A stretch of 64,000 nt of DNA from Oscillospiraceae bacterium (GTDB taxonomy: Bacteria; Bacillota; Clostridia; Oscillospirales; CAG-272), in assembly GCA_015063385.1 (NCBI GenBank), contig SVUG01000002.1, positions 1 to 64,000 of the forward strand, in the 5' to 3' direction. Position 1 is the first letter of the stretch. Each line of letters begins with the position of its first letter. This document shows, piece after piece, positions 7,409 through 16,383 of the stretch. A model generated the notes under the pieces. That model made no database searches and had not been told where the DNA came from. It saw only the letters and a program-made list of their open reading frames with translations. The translations under genes were made by a program, and so were the position numbers.

Positions 7409-8674
7409 TTACAGTGTTTTTATGATTTCCGCAAGTTTTGCGGTGTCTATTTTGTTTTTATTACCCTTGAGAGTCAGGGTGAGATTTTGCGGTCTGAAGA
7501 GCTCACGCGCTACCTCTCTGATTCTCTCGCTTGTGACAGATGAGTATGCCCTGCGCCTTGCCTCAATATCCTCGTAGCCGAGGTCCATTATATGATTATC
7601 GTAGGCAAAGGTGAAGTTCAGCTCACGCGGGTCATCGTAGAGGAGGTAGGCGTTGGATACGTAGCCCGCCTTCATAAGCGCCGCGTCGTCAAAGAGCGCG
7701 TTTTTGAACTCGCGAAGCTCACTAACCGTCATTTCGGCAGCCTCGTATACCGAGCCTGCACGCACCTCAAAGGAGAAGGTGAAAAATCCGACGTTCTTGT
7801 AGCGCTCGCTAGCGCCCGTGAGGTCGTAGAAGAGTCCCCGCTTCTCGCTCATTTCAATGAAAAAGCGCGAGTTGTACCCGCCAAGGAGCATATCGTAGAT
7901 AAGGTCGGTCTCCGGAAATGACATTTTCGTCATATCCATATCAAAGGTGAAGCGGAGCATCGTAAAATCTGCGTTTTTCAGATACACCTTTCCCTCTCGC
8001 CTTCCGAAATCGCGGCTGACGGGGGCGATATTCTCGCGCCTCTCGCCAATCGGTAGCTCGTAGCCCTCAATCTCGCGCACGAGCGAGGCTATATCGTCAT
8101 CTGTATAATTTCCCGTCACGTAGAAAAAGATGTTTTTGCTCGTCATAACCGAGCGGCGATACTCCTCAAGGCGCGTCTTAGTGATGCGCGAGACGCTGCC
8201 GAGAGTGCCGGTGATGCTGCCCGAAAGTGACGTGCCCTCGTTTACTATATTATTAGTAAAGGTAGAGAGCGAGGTGCGCTCGTCGTTCTCGCGAATCTCC
8301 GCCTTGACTCTCTCGCACTCGGTGCGGATTTCAGCGGTGGTGAGGACTATCGGCGAGAGCAGCCTTGCTATAATCGGCGCGGCGCTTGAGAAATTCTCGC
8401 TTGCGCCGCTGATATAAAACTGCACCATCTCGCTGTAGGTCGAGGCGTTGAACTCCATGCCGCACTTGTCGAGGGTTGGGTAAAGCTCACCATTCATAAG
8501 CGCCGCGACGTTCCTTATCGCCGTGTGCTCAAGAAAATGGGTGATTCCGCCCTCGCTCTCGTGCATGCTGCCCGCCCTGACGAAAAGCGAGATAAAGAAG
8601 CTATGCGACGCAGGGTTCTTATAGTCGTATATTTCTACACCGCTACTCGTCACTGTTATTCTTTCCTTATGCAT
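7409..8674 (-). CDS. M16-family zinc peptidase (insulinase-like)
   Basis: A 421-residue protein. The inverted zinc motif HFLEH (residues 46-50) is intact. The downstream Glu expected about 75 residues later lies in ECERVKAEIREN. The M16 C-terminal half is present, with the RGLFYDLTG segment that closes over the substrate (SEKRGLFYDLTGASERY), so it should be an active peptidase-type protein. Length and layout match bacterial M16 proteins such as YmxG/PqqL-type processing proteases. AAAGGAGAGG precedes the ATG at 8674. It follows PcrA on the same strand (20-bp gap) and precedes the HAD gene, suggesting an operon. The substrate is unknown. Confidence 0.85.
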   Translation of the reverse strand: MHKERITVTSSGVEIYDYKNPASHSFFISLFVRAGSMHESEGGITHFLEHTAIRNVAALMNGELYPTLDKCGMEFNASTYSEMVQFYISGASENFSSAAPIIARLLSPIVLTTAEIRTECERVKAEIRENDERTSLSTFTNNIVNEGTSLSGSITGTLGSVSRITKTRLEEYRRSVMTSKNIFFYVTGNYTDDDIASLVREIEGYELPIGERRENIAPVSRDFGRREGKVYLKNADFTMLRFTFDMDMTKMSFPETDLIYDMLLGGYNSRFFIEMSEKRGLFYDLTGASERYKNVGFFTFSFEVRAGSVYEAAEMTVSELREFKNALFDDAALMKAGYVSNAYLLYDDPRELNFTFAYDNHIMDLGYEDIEARRRAYSSVTSERIREVARELFRPQNLTLTLKGNKNKIDTAKLAEIIKTL

Positions 8675-8694
8675 AGCCTCTCCTTTCGTTAAAA

Positions 8695-11109
8695 TTACAT
8701 TTTTTTAAGCTTGGCGTAGGTCGCCATAAGCTTCTTTTGCTGTCCGTTATCGAATTTCACCTCGTAGAGCACGTCACCGCCCATATCGCGCGCAGAGAGT
8801 ATCTCTCCCTCGCCGAACATATCGTGGCGCACGCGCGTGCCGGGGACAAATTTAGTGATGCCGAAATCGGCAGCACCTGCCTTTGCGCGCTTCTTCTCCT
8901 CCACGGCTGCCGCACGGCGAATCTCGGTGAAATAGTTGCGCTCGTGGCTCTGCTGAATAGTCGATGCCCCACCCCAGCCTGCATATGCAGGGCGCGAACG
9001 GCGGGGATTATCCTCGTGTATGAGTGCCTTCGGCATCTCGTCAGCGACGAAGCGCGAGAGGCGATTGTACCCCGTCTTGCCGTACATCATACGGCTCTTT
9101 GCGTGGGTGATATATAGCTTTTCCTTGGCTCTGGTTATCGCAACGTAGGCAAGCCTTCGCTCCTCGCTCATCTCGTCAGGCTCGCCGATATTCTGCTGCG
9201 AGGGGAAGATGCCGTCCTCGACTCCTGCGAGGAATACCACGGGGAACTCAAGTCCCTTGGCGGCGTGAATGGTCATCAGCACAACCGCGTCGGCACTCTC
9301 GTCGTACTTGTCGACGTCGGCAACGAGCGAGATTTCCTCAAGGAATCCGGGGGCGGTCGGCTCAATTTCAAGCTCGGCACAGCGCGACTCATACTCGACT
9401 GCCGCACCGATAAATTCGCGCACGAACTCTATCTTTCCCTCTCCCTCAAAGCCCTCGGCAATAAGCATCGCCTCGTAGCCTGACTCCTTGAAAATTGCTT
9501 CAATCATCTCGGAGGGAAGCGTCTTTTCCGCCTTGATTTTCTCCATCATATCGGTAAAGGCGGTGAGCTTGTCAGCGCTCTTTGACAGCGCAGTAAACTC
9601 GCCTGCCCGACGGCAGACCTCGTACATTGAATAGCCGCGGCCGCTTGCAATCTCCTCAATGGCGTCAACCGTTGCAGCGCCTATTTTGCGCTTTGGCTCG
9701 TTGATTATGCGCTTTAAGCGCAGGTTGTCGAACGGAGATACGAGCACAGAGAGGTAGGCCATCATATCCTTGACCTCCTTGCGATCGTAGAAGCCCATAT
9801 CTCCGACCACCCTGTACGGCACACCGCTCTTGGCAAAGCCCGTCTGGAGCGAACGGCCGAGTGCGTTGACTCGGTAAAGCACGGCAAAGTCGGAATAGCG
9901 TCTGCCGCCCTCACGGATTGCCGAATTTATCCTATCTATTATATAGCGCGACTCGTCACTCTGGTCCTCTGCCTCGTGGAGAGTGATTTTTTCACCGTCG
10001 CCCTTGTCGCACCAGAGCCTCTTGTCACGGCGGCCCTCGTTATGATGAATAACCGCATTCGCCGCCTCGAGAATATTTCCCGTCGAGCGATAATTCTGCT
10101 CGAGCTTTATGACGGTGGCGTCTGGATAGGTTTTGTCAAAATTAAGTATATTTTCAATGGTAGCGCCGCGGAACTTGTAGATGCTCTGGTCGTCGTCGCC
10201 CACTACCATTATATTTCTGTATTTATCCGAGAGGAGCTTCGTCAGGACGAACTGCGCGTAGTTGGTGTCCTGATACTCGTCAACGAGGACGAAGCGGAAC
10301 TTGTGCTGATAATACTCGCGCACCTCGTCGTCCGACTCCAGCAGCTCGACGGTTTTCATAATAATGTCGTCAAAGTCAACTGCGTTATACTCCGAGAGCT
10401 TCTTCTGATAGAGCTTATAAATCGCGGCAATATCGCGGCTTCTCGGGTCGTGGCCAGCCTCGTACTCGTCGGGCGACTTCAGCTCGTCCTTAGCCATGCT
10501 GATAGCCGTGCAGACTGCCTTGGGCGCGAGGCGCTTTTCATCAATATCAAGCTCGCGCATGCAAAGGGTGACGAGGCGCTTCTGGTCGTCGGTGTCGTAA
10601 ATCGAGAATCCCTCGCGGTAGCCCACGCGCTCACCGAATCGGCGCAGAATACGCAGGCAAATCGAATGGAAGGTGCCTGCCCAGACCGAGCGCGAGGTTT
10701 CCTCGTCGTCAAAGGTGCGGCTGAGTCGGTCGCGAATCTCGCCTGCCGCCTTGTTGGTAAAGGTGATGGCAAGCACCGACCAGGGTGCTACGGGCGAGGT
10801 AATAAACTGCGGCAAAAGCTCCTCTATTTCAGAGGGGGAAAGCTCGAGCGCCCCCTCAAGAGCCGAGACCGCCTCGGCAGTGAGTCCCTCGGGAGCATAC
10901 TCCGAAAAATAGGCGTTGCCGTAGCGGATAATATATGCAATTCTGTTGACCAAAACGGTGGTCTTTCCGCTTCCCGCGCCCGCAAGAACCAAAAGCGGTC
11001 CGTCGGTTGTGAAAACCGCGCGGCACTGCTCGGGATTAAGCCTCGCACCGTACGCTTTATCAAAGAGCGCGCGCTTGGCTTTTATGTATTTTTGTGCTAA
11101 ATCCTGCAT
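8695..11109 (-). CDS. pcrA: ATP-dependent DNA helicase PcrA/UvrD
   Basis: An 804-residue superfamily 1A 3'-5' helicase for DNA repair and replication restart. Motifs in order: Q motif LNPEQCRAV; Walker A AGAGSGKTT (residues 43-51); Ia ITFTNKAAGEI; II VDEYQDTN; III GDDDQSIYKFRGA; IV EQNYRS; V LMTIHAAKGLEF; VI VAITRAKEKLYI. The C-terminus (GTRVRHDMFGEGEI...YEVKFDNG) is the tudor-like RNA polymerase-binding domain of PcrA. Compared with the usual protein there is an insertion of about 45 residues between motifs I and Ia (after RIAYII). The ribosome binding site at 11109 is weak. DnaA-box-like sites lie in the region upstream. Confidence 0.93.
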   Translation of the reverse strand: MQDLAQKYIKAKRALFDKAYGARLNPEQCRAVFTTDGPLLVLAGAGSGKTTVLVNRIAYIIRYGNAYFSEYAPEGLTAEAVSALEGALELSPSEIEELLPQFITSPVAPWSVLAITFTNKAAGEIRDRLSRTFDDEETSRSVWAGTFHSICLRILRRFGERVGYREGFSIYDTDDQKRLVTLCMRELDIDEKRLAPKAVCTAISMAKDELKSPDEYEAGHDPRSRDIAAIYKLYQKKLSEYNAVDFDDIIMKTVELLESDDEVREYYQHKFRFVLVDEYQDTNYAQFVLTKLLSDKYRNIMVVGDDDQSIYKFRGATIENILNFDKTYPDATVIKLEQNYRSTGNILEAANAVIHHNEGRRDKRLWCDKGDGEKITLHEAEDQSDESRYIIDRINSAIREGGRRYSDFAVLYRVNALGRSLQTGFAKSGVPYRVVGDMGFYDRKEVKDMMAYLSVLVSPFDNLRLKRIINEPKRKIGAATVDAIEEIASGRGYSMYEVCRRAGEFTALSKSADKLTAFTDMMEKIKAEKTLPSEMIEAIFKESGYEAMLIAEGFEGEGKIEFVREFIGAAVEYESRCAELEIEPTAPGFLEEISLVADVDKYDESADAVVLMTIHAAKGLEFPVVFLAGVEDGIFPSQQNIGEPDEMSEERRLAYVAITRAKEKLYITHAKSRMMYGKTGYNRLSRFVADEMPKALIHEDNPRRSRPAYAGWGGASTIQQSHERNYFTEIRRAAAVEEKKRAKAGAADFGITKFVPGTRVRHDMFGEGEILSARDMGGDVLYEVKFDNGQQKKLMATYAKLKKM

Positions 11110-11562
11110 TTTTTAACCGTGCTTTCGTAATATTTGAGCAACAATGTACAAATTTCGTAAAAATTACGCAACTTTTCGCCTCTGTGGCGCTCAAAGCTTT
11201 CTCGCGCGCCGTCTTTGCCGAGGCACTGCTGTGGTAAGTTCGACTATAAATTCCCGACTTTTCGGGGGTAATTCTTTTTATTTCAAAAGCGTTTTCCACA
11301 GAAATAACTGTTGAAAATGTGGAAAAGTTTTTGTCGAAAAAGGGCGCAAAAGGCTCGGTAGGCTTATGGAAAACCGAAAAACCACACAGGTTTTCCACAT
11401 TTTGTCCTCTCGCTATTCCAGATGCTGACAGGTCGGGCAAAAATTACACTTTTCCGTTATTTGAGCGAAAACGCTTCAAAGGGGGCAATAAATGATTTTT
11501 TTCCTGCATTTGCTTCTGCCCTCGTTTTTTTCGCATTTTCGCTTCGTAATTTATACGAACTT
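11110..11562. other. Intergenic region with three TTTTCCACA sites
   Basis: No credible gene. The minus-strand ORF 11060-11440 is biased and unlike any family I know. TTTTCCACA occurs at 11292-11300 and 11391-11399, with its complement TGTGGAAAA at 11318-11326. Each differs by one base from the DnaA box TTATCCACA. The region lies upstream of pcrA on the minus strand and downstream of ygiQ. Confidence 0.45.
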
Positions 11563-13719
11563 TTAGCGTTTTTTGCTTTTTTGGAACTGTTTTTGCGTGT
11601 TTTTAGTTGACTTTTGTCTTTTAGCGCCGCCACGCTCGCTCATCTGTGCAGCCTCGCGTCTGATACGGCTCGCGTCCTCGCCGAAAATGCGGTCGAATTT
11701 CGTCTTTTTTGAACGCGATACGCTCTGCACGGCCGATTTTCCTCTTTGTGCGGTGCTCTGAGAGGCCGATTTTCCTCTTTGTGCGGTGCTCTGAGAGGCC
11801 GATTTTCCTCTTTGCGCGGTGCTCTGTGCAGAGGCTCTGCCCCTTTGCGACGGCTGACGGGTGTGCTTGCCGGACGGTTTTTTCTTATCGGGAATATATC
11901 TTCCGCCACCCTGCGCGAATGCAGGGCGCACGAGGCAGTCGGGAGTGTTGCCAATCAGGTCCTCCCTGCCCGCGATTTTCAGCGCCTCGCGCACGAGATT
12001 TGCGTTTTCAGGCTTTGAATACTGAAGAAGCGCGCGCTGCAGCGCCTTCTCGTGATAGTCGGTAGTCACCTCGACGCGCTTCATAGTCATCGGGTGAATT
12101 CCCGTGTAGTACATTACCGTGGATATTGTGCCCGGAGTGGGATAGAAATCCTGCACCTGCTCCGGCATATAGCCCCATTTTTTGAGCCAGAGAGCCATTT
12201 CCACCGCGTCCTTCATAGTCGAGCCCGGGTGGCTGGACATAAGATACGGCACGAGGTACTGCTCAAGGCCTGCCTCGGAGCAAAGGGCGAAATATTTCTT
12301 TTTGAATTTCTCGTAGACCTCAATAGGCGGCTTGCCCATCATAGAAAGGGCGTTATTCGAGCAGTGCTCGGGCGCCACCTTGAGCTGTCCCGACACGTGC
12401 CTTGTGACGAGCTGACGGAAGAAGGAGTCGTCAGGGTCGCAGGTAAGGTAATCAAATCTGATGCCCGAGCGCACGAAAACCTTTTTCACTTTTGGCAGAG
12501 CCTCTATATCGCGGAGCATTTTCGCATACTCCGAGTGGTCAACCTCAAGATGCTTGCAAGGGGTTGGGGAGAGGCATTTCTTCGAGGGGCAGACACCGTT
12601 TTCCGCCTGGCGCTTGCAGGACGGATAGCGGAAGTTGGCGGTAGGGCCGCCAACTTCATTGATGTAGCCCTTGAAGTCGGCAAGCTCGGTAATCTTTTTC
12701 GCCTCGGAAATAACGCTCTCGACACTGCGCGAGCGCACCTCGCGTCCTTGGTGGAAGGCGATAGCGCAGAAATTGCAAGCGCCAAAGCAGCCGCGGTTAT
12801 GAGTTATCGAATGCTTGACCTCGGTTATGGCGGGAACGCCGCCCTCCGAGTCGTAGTCGGGGTGATAATCGCGCGCGTATGGGAGCGAATAAACCGCGTC
12901 AAGCTCCTCGCGCTCAAGAGGCGGCATAGGCGGATTCTGCACGAGCATCTTGTCACCGTAATACTCGATTATCGCCTTGCCTCTTACCGAATCGGTGTTT
13001 TTATACTGCGTGGCAAACGCGCGTGCGTATGCCTCCTTATCGCTTTTAAGTATATCGTAATCGTCTGTTTCGATAGAATCAAAATGCACCGTCTCACCGC
13101 GCTTTGCAAGATATACCGTACCGCGCACGTCGCGGATTTTCTTAATCGGAACGCCCTTGCCGATAAGCTGCGCCACGCGGCGAAGAATATTCTCACCCAT
13201 TCCGTAGGTCAAGAGGTCTGCGCGCGAATCGACCAGAATCGAGCGCCTCACGCGGTCGTCCCAATAGTCGTAGTGGGCAAAGCGGCGAAGCGACGCTTCA
13301 AGTCCGCCGATAATAATAGGAACGTCACCGTAAGCCTCGCGTATGCGGTTTGAGTAAACTATAACCGCGCGGTCGGGGCGTGCACCCATTTTACCGCCTG
13401 CGGAGTAGTAGTCGTAGGAGCGACGCTTTTTGGACACGGTGTAGTGTGCCACCATAGAGTCGATATTACCGCCCGTCACCAAAAAGCCAAGACGGGGCCT
13501 GCCGAAGCGTTTAAAATCCTCACAGCTCTTGTAGTCGGGCTGGGAGAGAATTGCCACGCGGAAGCCCTCTGCCTCGAGGACGCGCGATATAATAGAAACG
13601 CCAAAGGACGGGTGGTCGACATAAGCGTCACCCGTCACGTATACGAAATCAACCTCGGACCAATTCCGAGCCCTGACGTCATCGGCATTTACAGGAAGAA
13701 AATCAAGTCTGTCTTTCAT
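11563..13719 (-). CDS. YgiQ-family radical SAM protein
   Basis: About 718 residues from the ATG at 13719 (a TTG at 13725 is the alternative). The radical SAM cluster motif CFGACNFC (near residue 308) sits in the family context SITHNRGCFGACNFCAIAFHQG. The YgiQ signatures DVRARNWSEVDFVYVTGDAYVDHPSFG (N-terminus) and YLMSSHPGSTMKDAVEMALWLK are present, as is the HPMTMKRVEV segment near the end. The family is widespread and its reaction is not established to my knowledge. Beyond residue about 615 comes a basic, low-complexity tail with three 11-residue repeats (STAQRGKSASQ), encoded by a perfect 33-bp tandem repeat. The start lies 2 bp after the hisS stop, implying an operon with it. Confidence 0.9.
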   Translation of the reverse strand: MKDRLDFLPVNADDVRARNWSEVDFVYVTGDAYVDHPSFGVSIISRVLEAEGFRVAILSQPDYKSCEDFKRFGRPRLGFLVTGGNIDSMVAHYTVSKKRRSYDYYSAGGKMGARPDRAVIVYSNRIREAYGDVPIIIGGLEASLRRFAHYDYWDDRVRRSILVDSRADLLTYGMGENILRRVAQLIGKGVPIKKIRDVRGTVYLAKRGETVHFDSIETDDYDILKSDKEAYARAFATQYKNTDSVRGKAIIEYYGDKMLVQNPPMPPLEREELDAVYSLPYARDYHPDYDSEGGVPAITEVKHSITHNRGCFGACNFCAIAFHQGREVRSRSVESVISEAKKITELADFKGYINEVGGPTANFRYPSCKRQAENGVCPSKKCLSPTPCKHLEVDHSEYAKMLRDIEALPKVKKVFVRSGIRFDYLTCDPDDSFFRQLVTRHVSGQLKVAPEHCSNNALSMMGKPPIEVYEKFKKKYFALCSEAGLEQYLVPYLMSSHPGSTMKDAVEMALWLKKWGYMPEQVQDFYPTPGTISTVMYYTGIHPMTMKRVEVTTDYHEKALQRALLQYSKPENANLVREALKIAGREDLIGNTPDCLVRPAFAQGGGRYIPDKKKPSGKHTRQPSQRGRASAQSTAQRGKSASQSTAQRGKSASQSTAQRGKSAVQSVSRSKKTKFDRIFGEDASRIRREAAQMSERGGAKRQKSTKNTQKQFQKSKKR
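11737..11835. repeat. 33-bp tandem repeat inside ygiQ
   Basis: Three consecutive 33-bp units start at 11737, 11770 and 11803; the first two are identical and the third diverges at its end. They encode the repeated basic tail of the YgiQ protein and keep the frame. Confidence 0.9.
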
Positions 13720-13721
13720 AA

Positions 13722-14963
13722 TCAAAGGCTGAAGCTGTCGAGCGAAACCTCTCTCTGCTCGCCCGATTCCATATCACGAAGCTGGGCAATACCAGCGTCA
13801 ATCTCGGAGTCGCCTATAATAAGAGTGTACCTTGCGCCCTTCTTGTTGGCGTATTTCATCTGCGCCTTAAGGCTTCTGCCAACCACGTCGCACTCGGCAA
13901 ATTTGCCCTCGCGGCGAAGTCGCTCGGCAATCTCAAGTCCCTTAATCATCGCTCTTTCGCCAAGAGAAGCAATATAAATTTCGGGCCTTTCCGCCTCAAG
14001 TGAGTCAAGTCCGAGCTCGCGCAGAGCAAGGATAAGACGGGTGATGCCCATGCCGAAGCCAATGCCCGAAAGCTCAGGGCCGCCGAGTGAGGAAACGAGT
14101 CCGTCATAGCGACCGCCGCCGCAGACGGTGGACTGTGAGCCGATGCCCTCGGCAATAAACTCAAATACCGTACCCGTGTAGTAGTCGAGTCCTCTGACTA
14201 TCGCGGGGTCAACCTCGTAGTCGATATTCATAGCGTCAAGCGCTCTGCCAAGCATATCAAAATTGCCCTTACAGGTGTCGCAAAGGTGGTCGACCGTTCT
14301 CGGTGCGCCGGCGGCGAGTGCGTGGCAGTCGGGGTTCTTGCAATCTAAAAGTCTGAGAGGATTTTTGTCAAGTCTTGTCTTGCAGGTGTCACAAAGGCTG
14401 TCAATATGTGAACTATAGTAGTCAACAAGTGCCTTTCTGTAGGTAGGACGGCAGTCCTTGCAGCCAATCGAGTTGACGTGGAGCTTCACGTTTTTGAGTC
14501 CGAGTCTATTAAGAACCGAGTTCGCAAGCGAGATAGCCGTTGCGTCAGCAGCAGGACTTGCAGAGCCGAACATCTCCGTGCCGAACTGGAAGAACTCTCG
14601 GCTTCTGCCCGCCTGTGGCTTCTCGTGACGGAAGCAGGACATGATATAGTAATATTTCAGGGGCATCGGGTCGGAGCATTTGCCGTTCTCGATAAGCGCT
14701 CTGACAACCGAGGCAGTGCCCTCCGGACGAAGCGAGATAGAGCGTCCCTCGTCTCTGTCTGCAAAGGTATACATCTCCTTTTGCACGACGTCTGTGGTGT
14801 CGCCGACTCCTCTGACGAATAGCTCGGTGTTCTCAAAGGTGGGCGTTCTGATTTCGCCATAGCCGTATCTCTCGGCTTCCTCGCGCATAATTCCCTCTAT
14901 ATGTCTCCAGAGGGGAGTCTCCTCGGGAAGTATATCCATCGTACCTTTAATTTTCTGAATCAT
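13722..14963 (-). CDS. hisS: Histidyl-tRNA synthetase
   Basis: The start is set at ATG 14963 (MIQKIKGTMDILPEE), which has TTAGGAGA upstream; the 28 extra residues in the ORF track would run into the hairpin repeats. The 413 residues are normal for HisRS. It charges tRNA-His in the cytoplasm. Class II motifs are visible: motif 2 as YYIMSCFRHEKPQAGRSREFFQFG, the histidine-binding HisA/HisB signatures VRGLDYYTGTVFEF and CGGGRYDGL, and motif 3 as GIGFGMGITRLIL, with the anticodon-binding domain after it. The zinc-like Cys set in CDTCKTRLDKNPLRLLDCKNPDC is a common insertion. It is followed by ygiQ with a 2-bp gap. Confidence 0.96.
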   Translation of the reverse strand: MIQKIKGTMDILPEETPLWRHIEGIMREEAERYGYGEIRTPTFENTELFVRGVGDTTDVVQKEMYTFADRDEGRSISLRPEGTASVVRALIENGKCSDPMPLKYYYIMSCFRHEKPQAGRSREFFQFGTEMFGSASPAADATAISLANSVLNRLGLKNVKLHVNSIGCKDCRPTYRKALVDYYSSHIDSLCDTCKTRLDKNPLRLLDCKNPDCHALAAGAPRTVDHLCDTCKGNFDMLGRALDAMNIDYEVDPAIVRGLDYYTGTVFEFIAEGIGSQSTVCGGGRYDGLVSSLGGPELSGIGFGMGITRLILALRELGLDSLEAERPEIYIASLGERAMIKGLEIAERLRREGKFAECDVVGRSLKAQMKYANKKGARYTLIIGDSEIDAGIAQLRDMESGEQREVSLDSFSL

Positions 14964-14996
14964 TTTTATATATCTCCTAAATTTATTATCAAAAGT

Positions 14997-15115
14997 CACG
15001 CTTGCAAGGCAAGCATATATATCACTCTCGCAGAGCGAGAATACCACGCTTGCAAGGCAAGCATATCACTCCGACAGAGTCGGAATATCTCTCTCACGAA
15101 GTGAGCATATCACTA
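14997..15115. repeat. Small array of hairpins separated by ATATCAC-like spacers
   Basis: Between mrnC and hisS lie five short hairpins: GCTTGC-AAG-GCAAGC (twice), TCTCGC-AGA-GCGAGA, TCCGAC-AGA-GTCGGA and CTCAC-GAA-GTGAG. They are separated by ATATCAC or near variants (ATACCAC, ATATCTC). This is the same design as the large array at 44216-44698. As the minus strand is transcribed, it would sit in the hisS leader. Confidence 0.85.
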
Positions 15116-15496
15116 TTCTTCGTGTGCAGCGCGAAGAAGAACATCCAGCCTCTCTCCGTCGCCAATCCATTCGAGCATTCCGATAACCGCCTCAAAGCCC
15201 GTGGCAGCGCGGTAATCTGCGGCGCTGGCGTGACGCGGCTTGTTGAGATGCCCCGAATTTGCAGCCCTCTTATAGACCTCACGCTCGTCCTCAAGCAGCA
15301 TCGGCTCGATTTTGCGCATCATATTCGCCTGCGCCTCGGCGGTGACAAATTTCAGCGCCGCCTCGTTGAGCTCACCGGATTTACATATTCCGCTATCAAC
15401 GAGCATTCGTCTGACGAACAGCGCGTGGCGCGCATCACCGAGATATGCAAGAGCCGCCACAGTCGGCAGGCTCGTTCCGAGAAGTCTATCGTGCAT
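15113..15496 (-). CDS. mrnC: Mini-ribonuclease III
   Basis: A 127-residue stand-alone RNase III catalytic domain without a dsRNA-binding domain, as in Mini-III enzymes that mature 23S rRNA ends in Bacillota. The two signature segments are LAYLGDARHALFVRR (catalytic Asp) and YRAATGFEAVIGMLEWIGD (catalytic Glu in the second). The usual V/Y-x-E after GDA is replaced by RHAL, a small deviation. AAAGGAAG precedes the ATG at 15496. It stands upstream of hisS on the same strand, separated by hairpin repeats. In many Clostridia it is near cysS, which is not seen here. Confidence 0.85.
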   Translation of the reverse strand: MHDRLLGTSLPTVAALAYLGDARHALFVRRMLVDSGICKSGELNEAALKFVTAEAQANMMRKIEPMLLEDEREVYKRAANSGHLNKPRHASAADYRAATGFEAVIGMLEWIGDGERLDVLLRAAHEE

Positions 15497-15597
15497 TACT
15501 GCTTCCTTTCTAAAACGACATTTTTTCGCGATTATATTGTATCATAAAAATTTTATAAAATCAATATTAAAAATAATAATATTTTTTGTTTTAAGGC

Positions 15598-15626
15598 TTG
15601 AAATCTAAAAAACGATATGGTATAAT
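15598..15626 (+). promoter_or_regulatory. Sigma-A type promoter of the yggS-sepF operon
   Basis: TTGAAA (15598-15603), a 17-bp spacer and TATAAT (15621-15626), 49 bp before the yggS start. Confidence 0.75.
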
Positions 15627-15674
15627 TGTGATGTTAGAGTGCAAATTATGCAAAAATGCGTGCGGAGGGTGAGA

Positions 15675-16364
15675 ATGAGCGAATTTGCTTATATTGAAAA
15701 GAACCTTCGCGAGCTTTCTTCTGAGATAGACGAGCTTGCTGCTGCAAAGGGGCGCGAGGTCAGGCTTGTTGCAGTGACGAAAAGCGGCTCGGACGAGGAG
15801 CTTCTGGCGCTTTGCCGCGCGGGTGCTCTCGATATTGGTGAGAACCGTCCGGGTGAGCTGCGTCGCAGAGGGGACTTGCTTTTTGCCGAGGGATTTACTC
15901 CCACGCTACACGAAATTGGCAATCTTCAGCGCAATAAGGTCAAGCTGATTATCGAGTCGGTGGGGCTTATCCACTCGCTTGACAATATGGCGCTTGCTCT
16001 GGAAATAGACAAGCAGGCAGGGCGTGTCGGTCGGCGCGTGAGCGTGCTGATTGAGATTAACTCGGCGCGCGAGGAGCAAAAGGACGGTGTGCTTCCCGAG
16101 GAGGCAGAGGCGTTTTTCCTTGAGGTGCGAAAGCTGCCGAATATATCTGTCGCAGGACTTATGACTATGGGCCCCGTGTGCGAAAATCCCGAGGAAATCA
16201 GACCTTATTTCAGGCTGACGAGGGAGCTATTTGATAGATTAAACAGAACCTACGGCTTTGAGGGTGGGATACTCTCGATGGGAATGAGCGACAGCTATCG
16301 CGTTGCCATTGAGGAGGGCTCAACGCTTGTCAGAGTCGGACGGAAGCTTTTTAATAAAGATTAA
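15675..16364 (+). CDS. YggS/PROSC-family pyridoxal phosphate-binding protein
   Basis: The start is set at ATG 15675 (MSEFAYIEKNLREL), which has GGAGGGTGAGA just before it; the ORF track start lies 36 bp upstream without a site. The 229 residues are typical for the alanine-racemase-fold PLP-homeostasis protein. Seen motifs: the PLP-binding Lys in RLVAVTKSGS, IGENRPGEL, HEIGNLQRNK, the central GLMTMGP and the C-terminal SMGMSDSYRVAIEEGSTLVRVGRKLF. It buffers free PLP in the cytoplasm and has no known catalytic role. It precedes sepF by 20 bp, the usual ylmE-ylmF order of Bacillota. Confidence 0.9.
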   Translation: MSEFAYIEKNLRELSSEIDELAAAKGREVRLVAVTKSGSDEELLALCRAGALDIGENRPGELRRRGDLLFAEGFTPTLHEIGNLQRNKVKLIIESVGLIHSLDNMALALEIDKQAGRVGRRVSVLIEINSAREEQKDGVLPEEAEAFFLEVRKLPNISVAGLMTMGPVCENPEEIRPYFRLTRELFDRLNRTYGFEGGILSMGMSDSYRVAIEEGSTLVRVGRKLFNKD

Positions 16365-16383
16365 AAGAAAGGAAGTACCCAAA

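Noticed and set aside
9976-11100. 374-residue plus-strand ORF opposite pcrA
   Set aside because: It is an antisense shadow of the well-supported helicase, with no known motif.
11060-11440. 126-residue minus-strand ORF upstream of pcrA
   Set aside because: It overlaps the pcrA start and translates the region of the DnaA-like sites; no family and no ribosome binding site.
11110-11562. Replication origin
   Set aside because: Only three DnaA-like sites; no dnaA/dnaN, parAB or clear AT-rich unwinding region adjacent.
12052-13353. 433-residue plus-strand ORF opposite ygiQ
   Set aside because: Shadow of a radical SAM gene with intact motifs; composition is typical of antisense ORFs (rich in Arg, His, Val).
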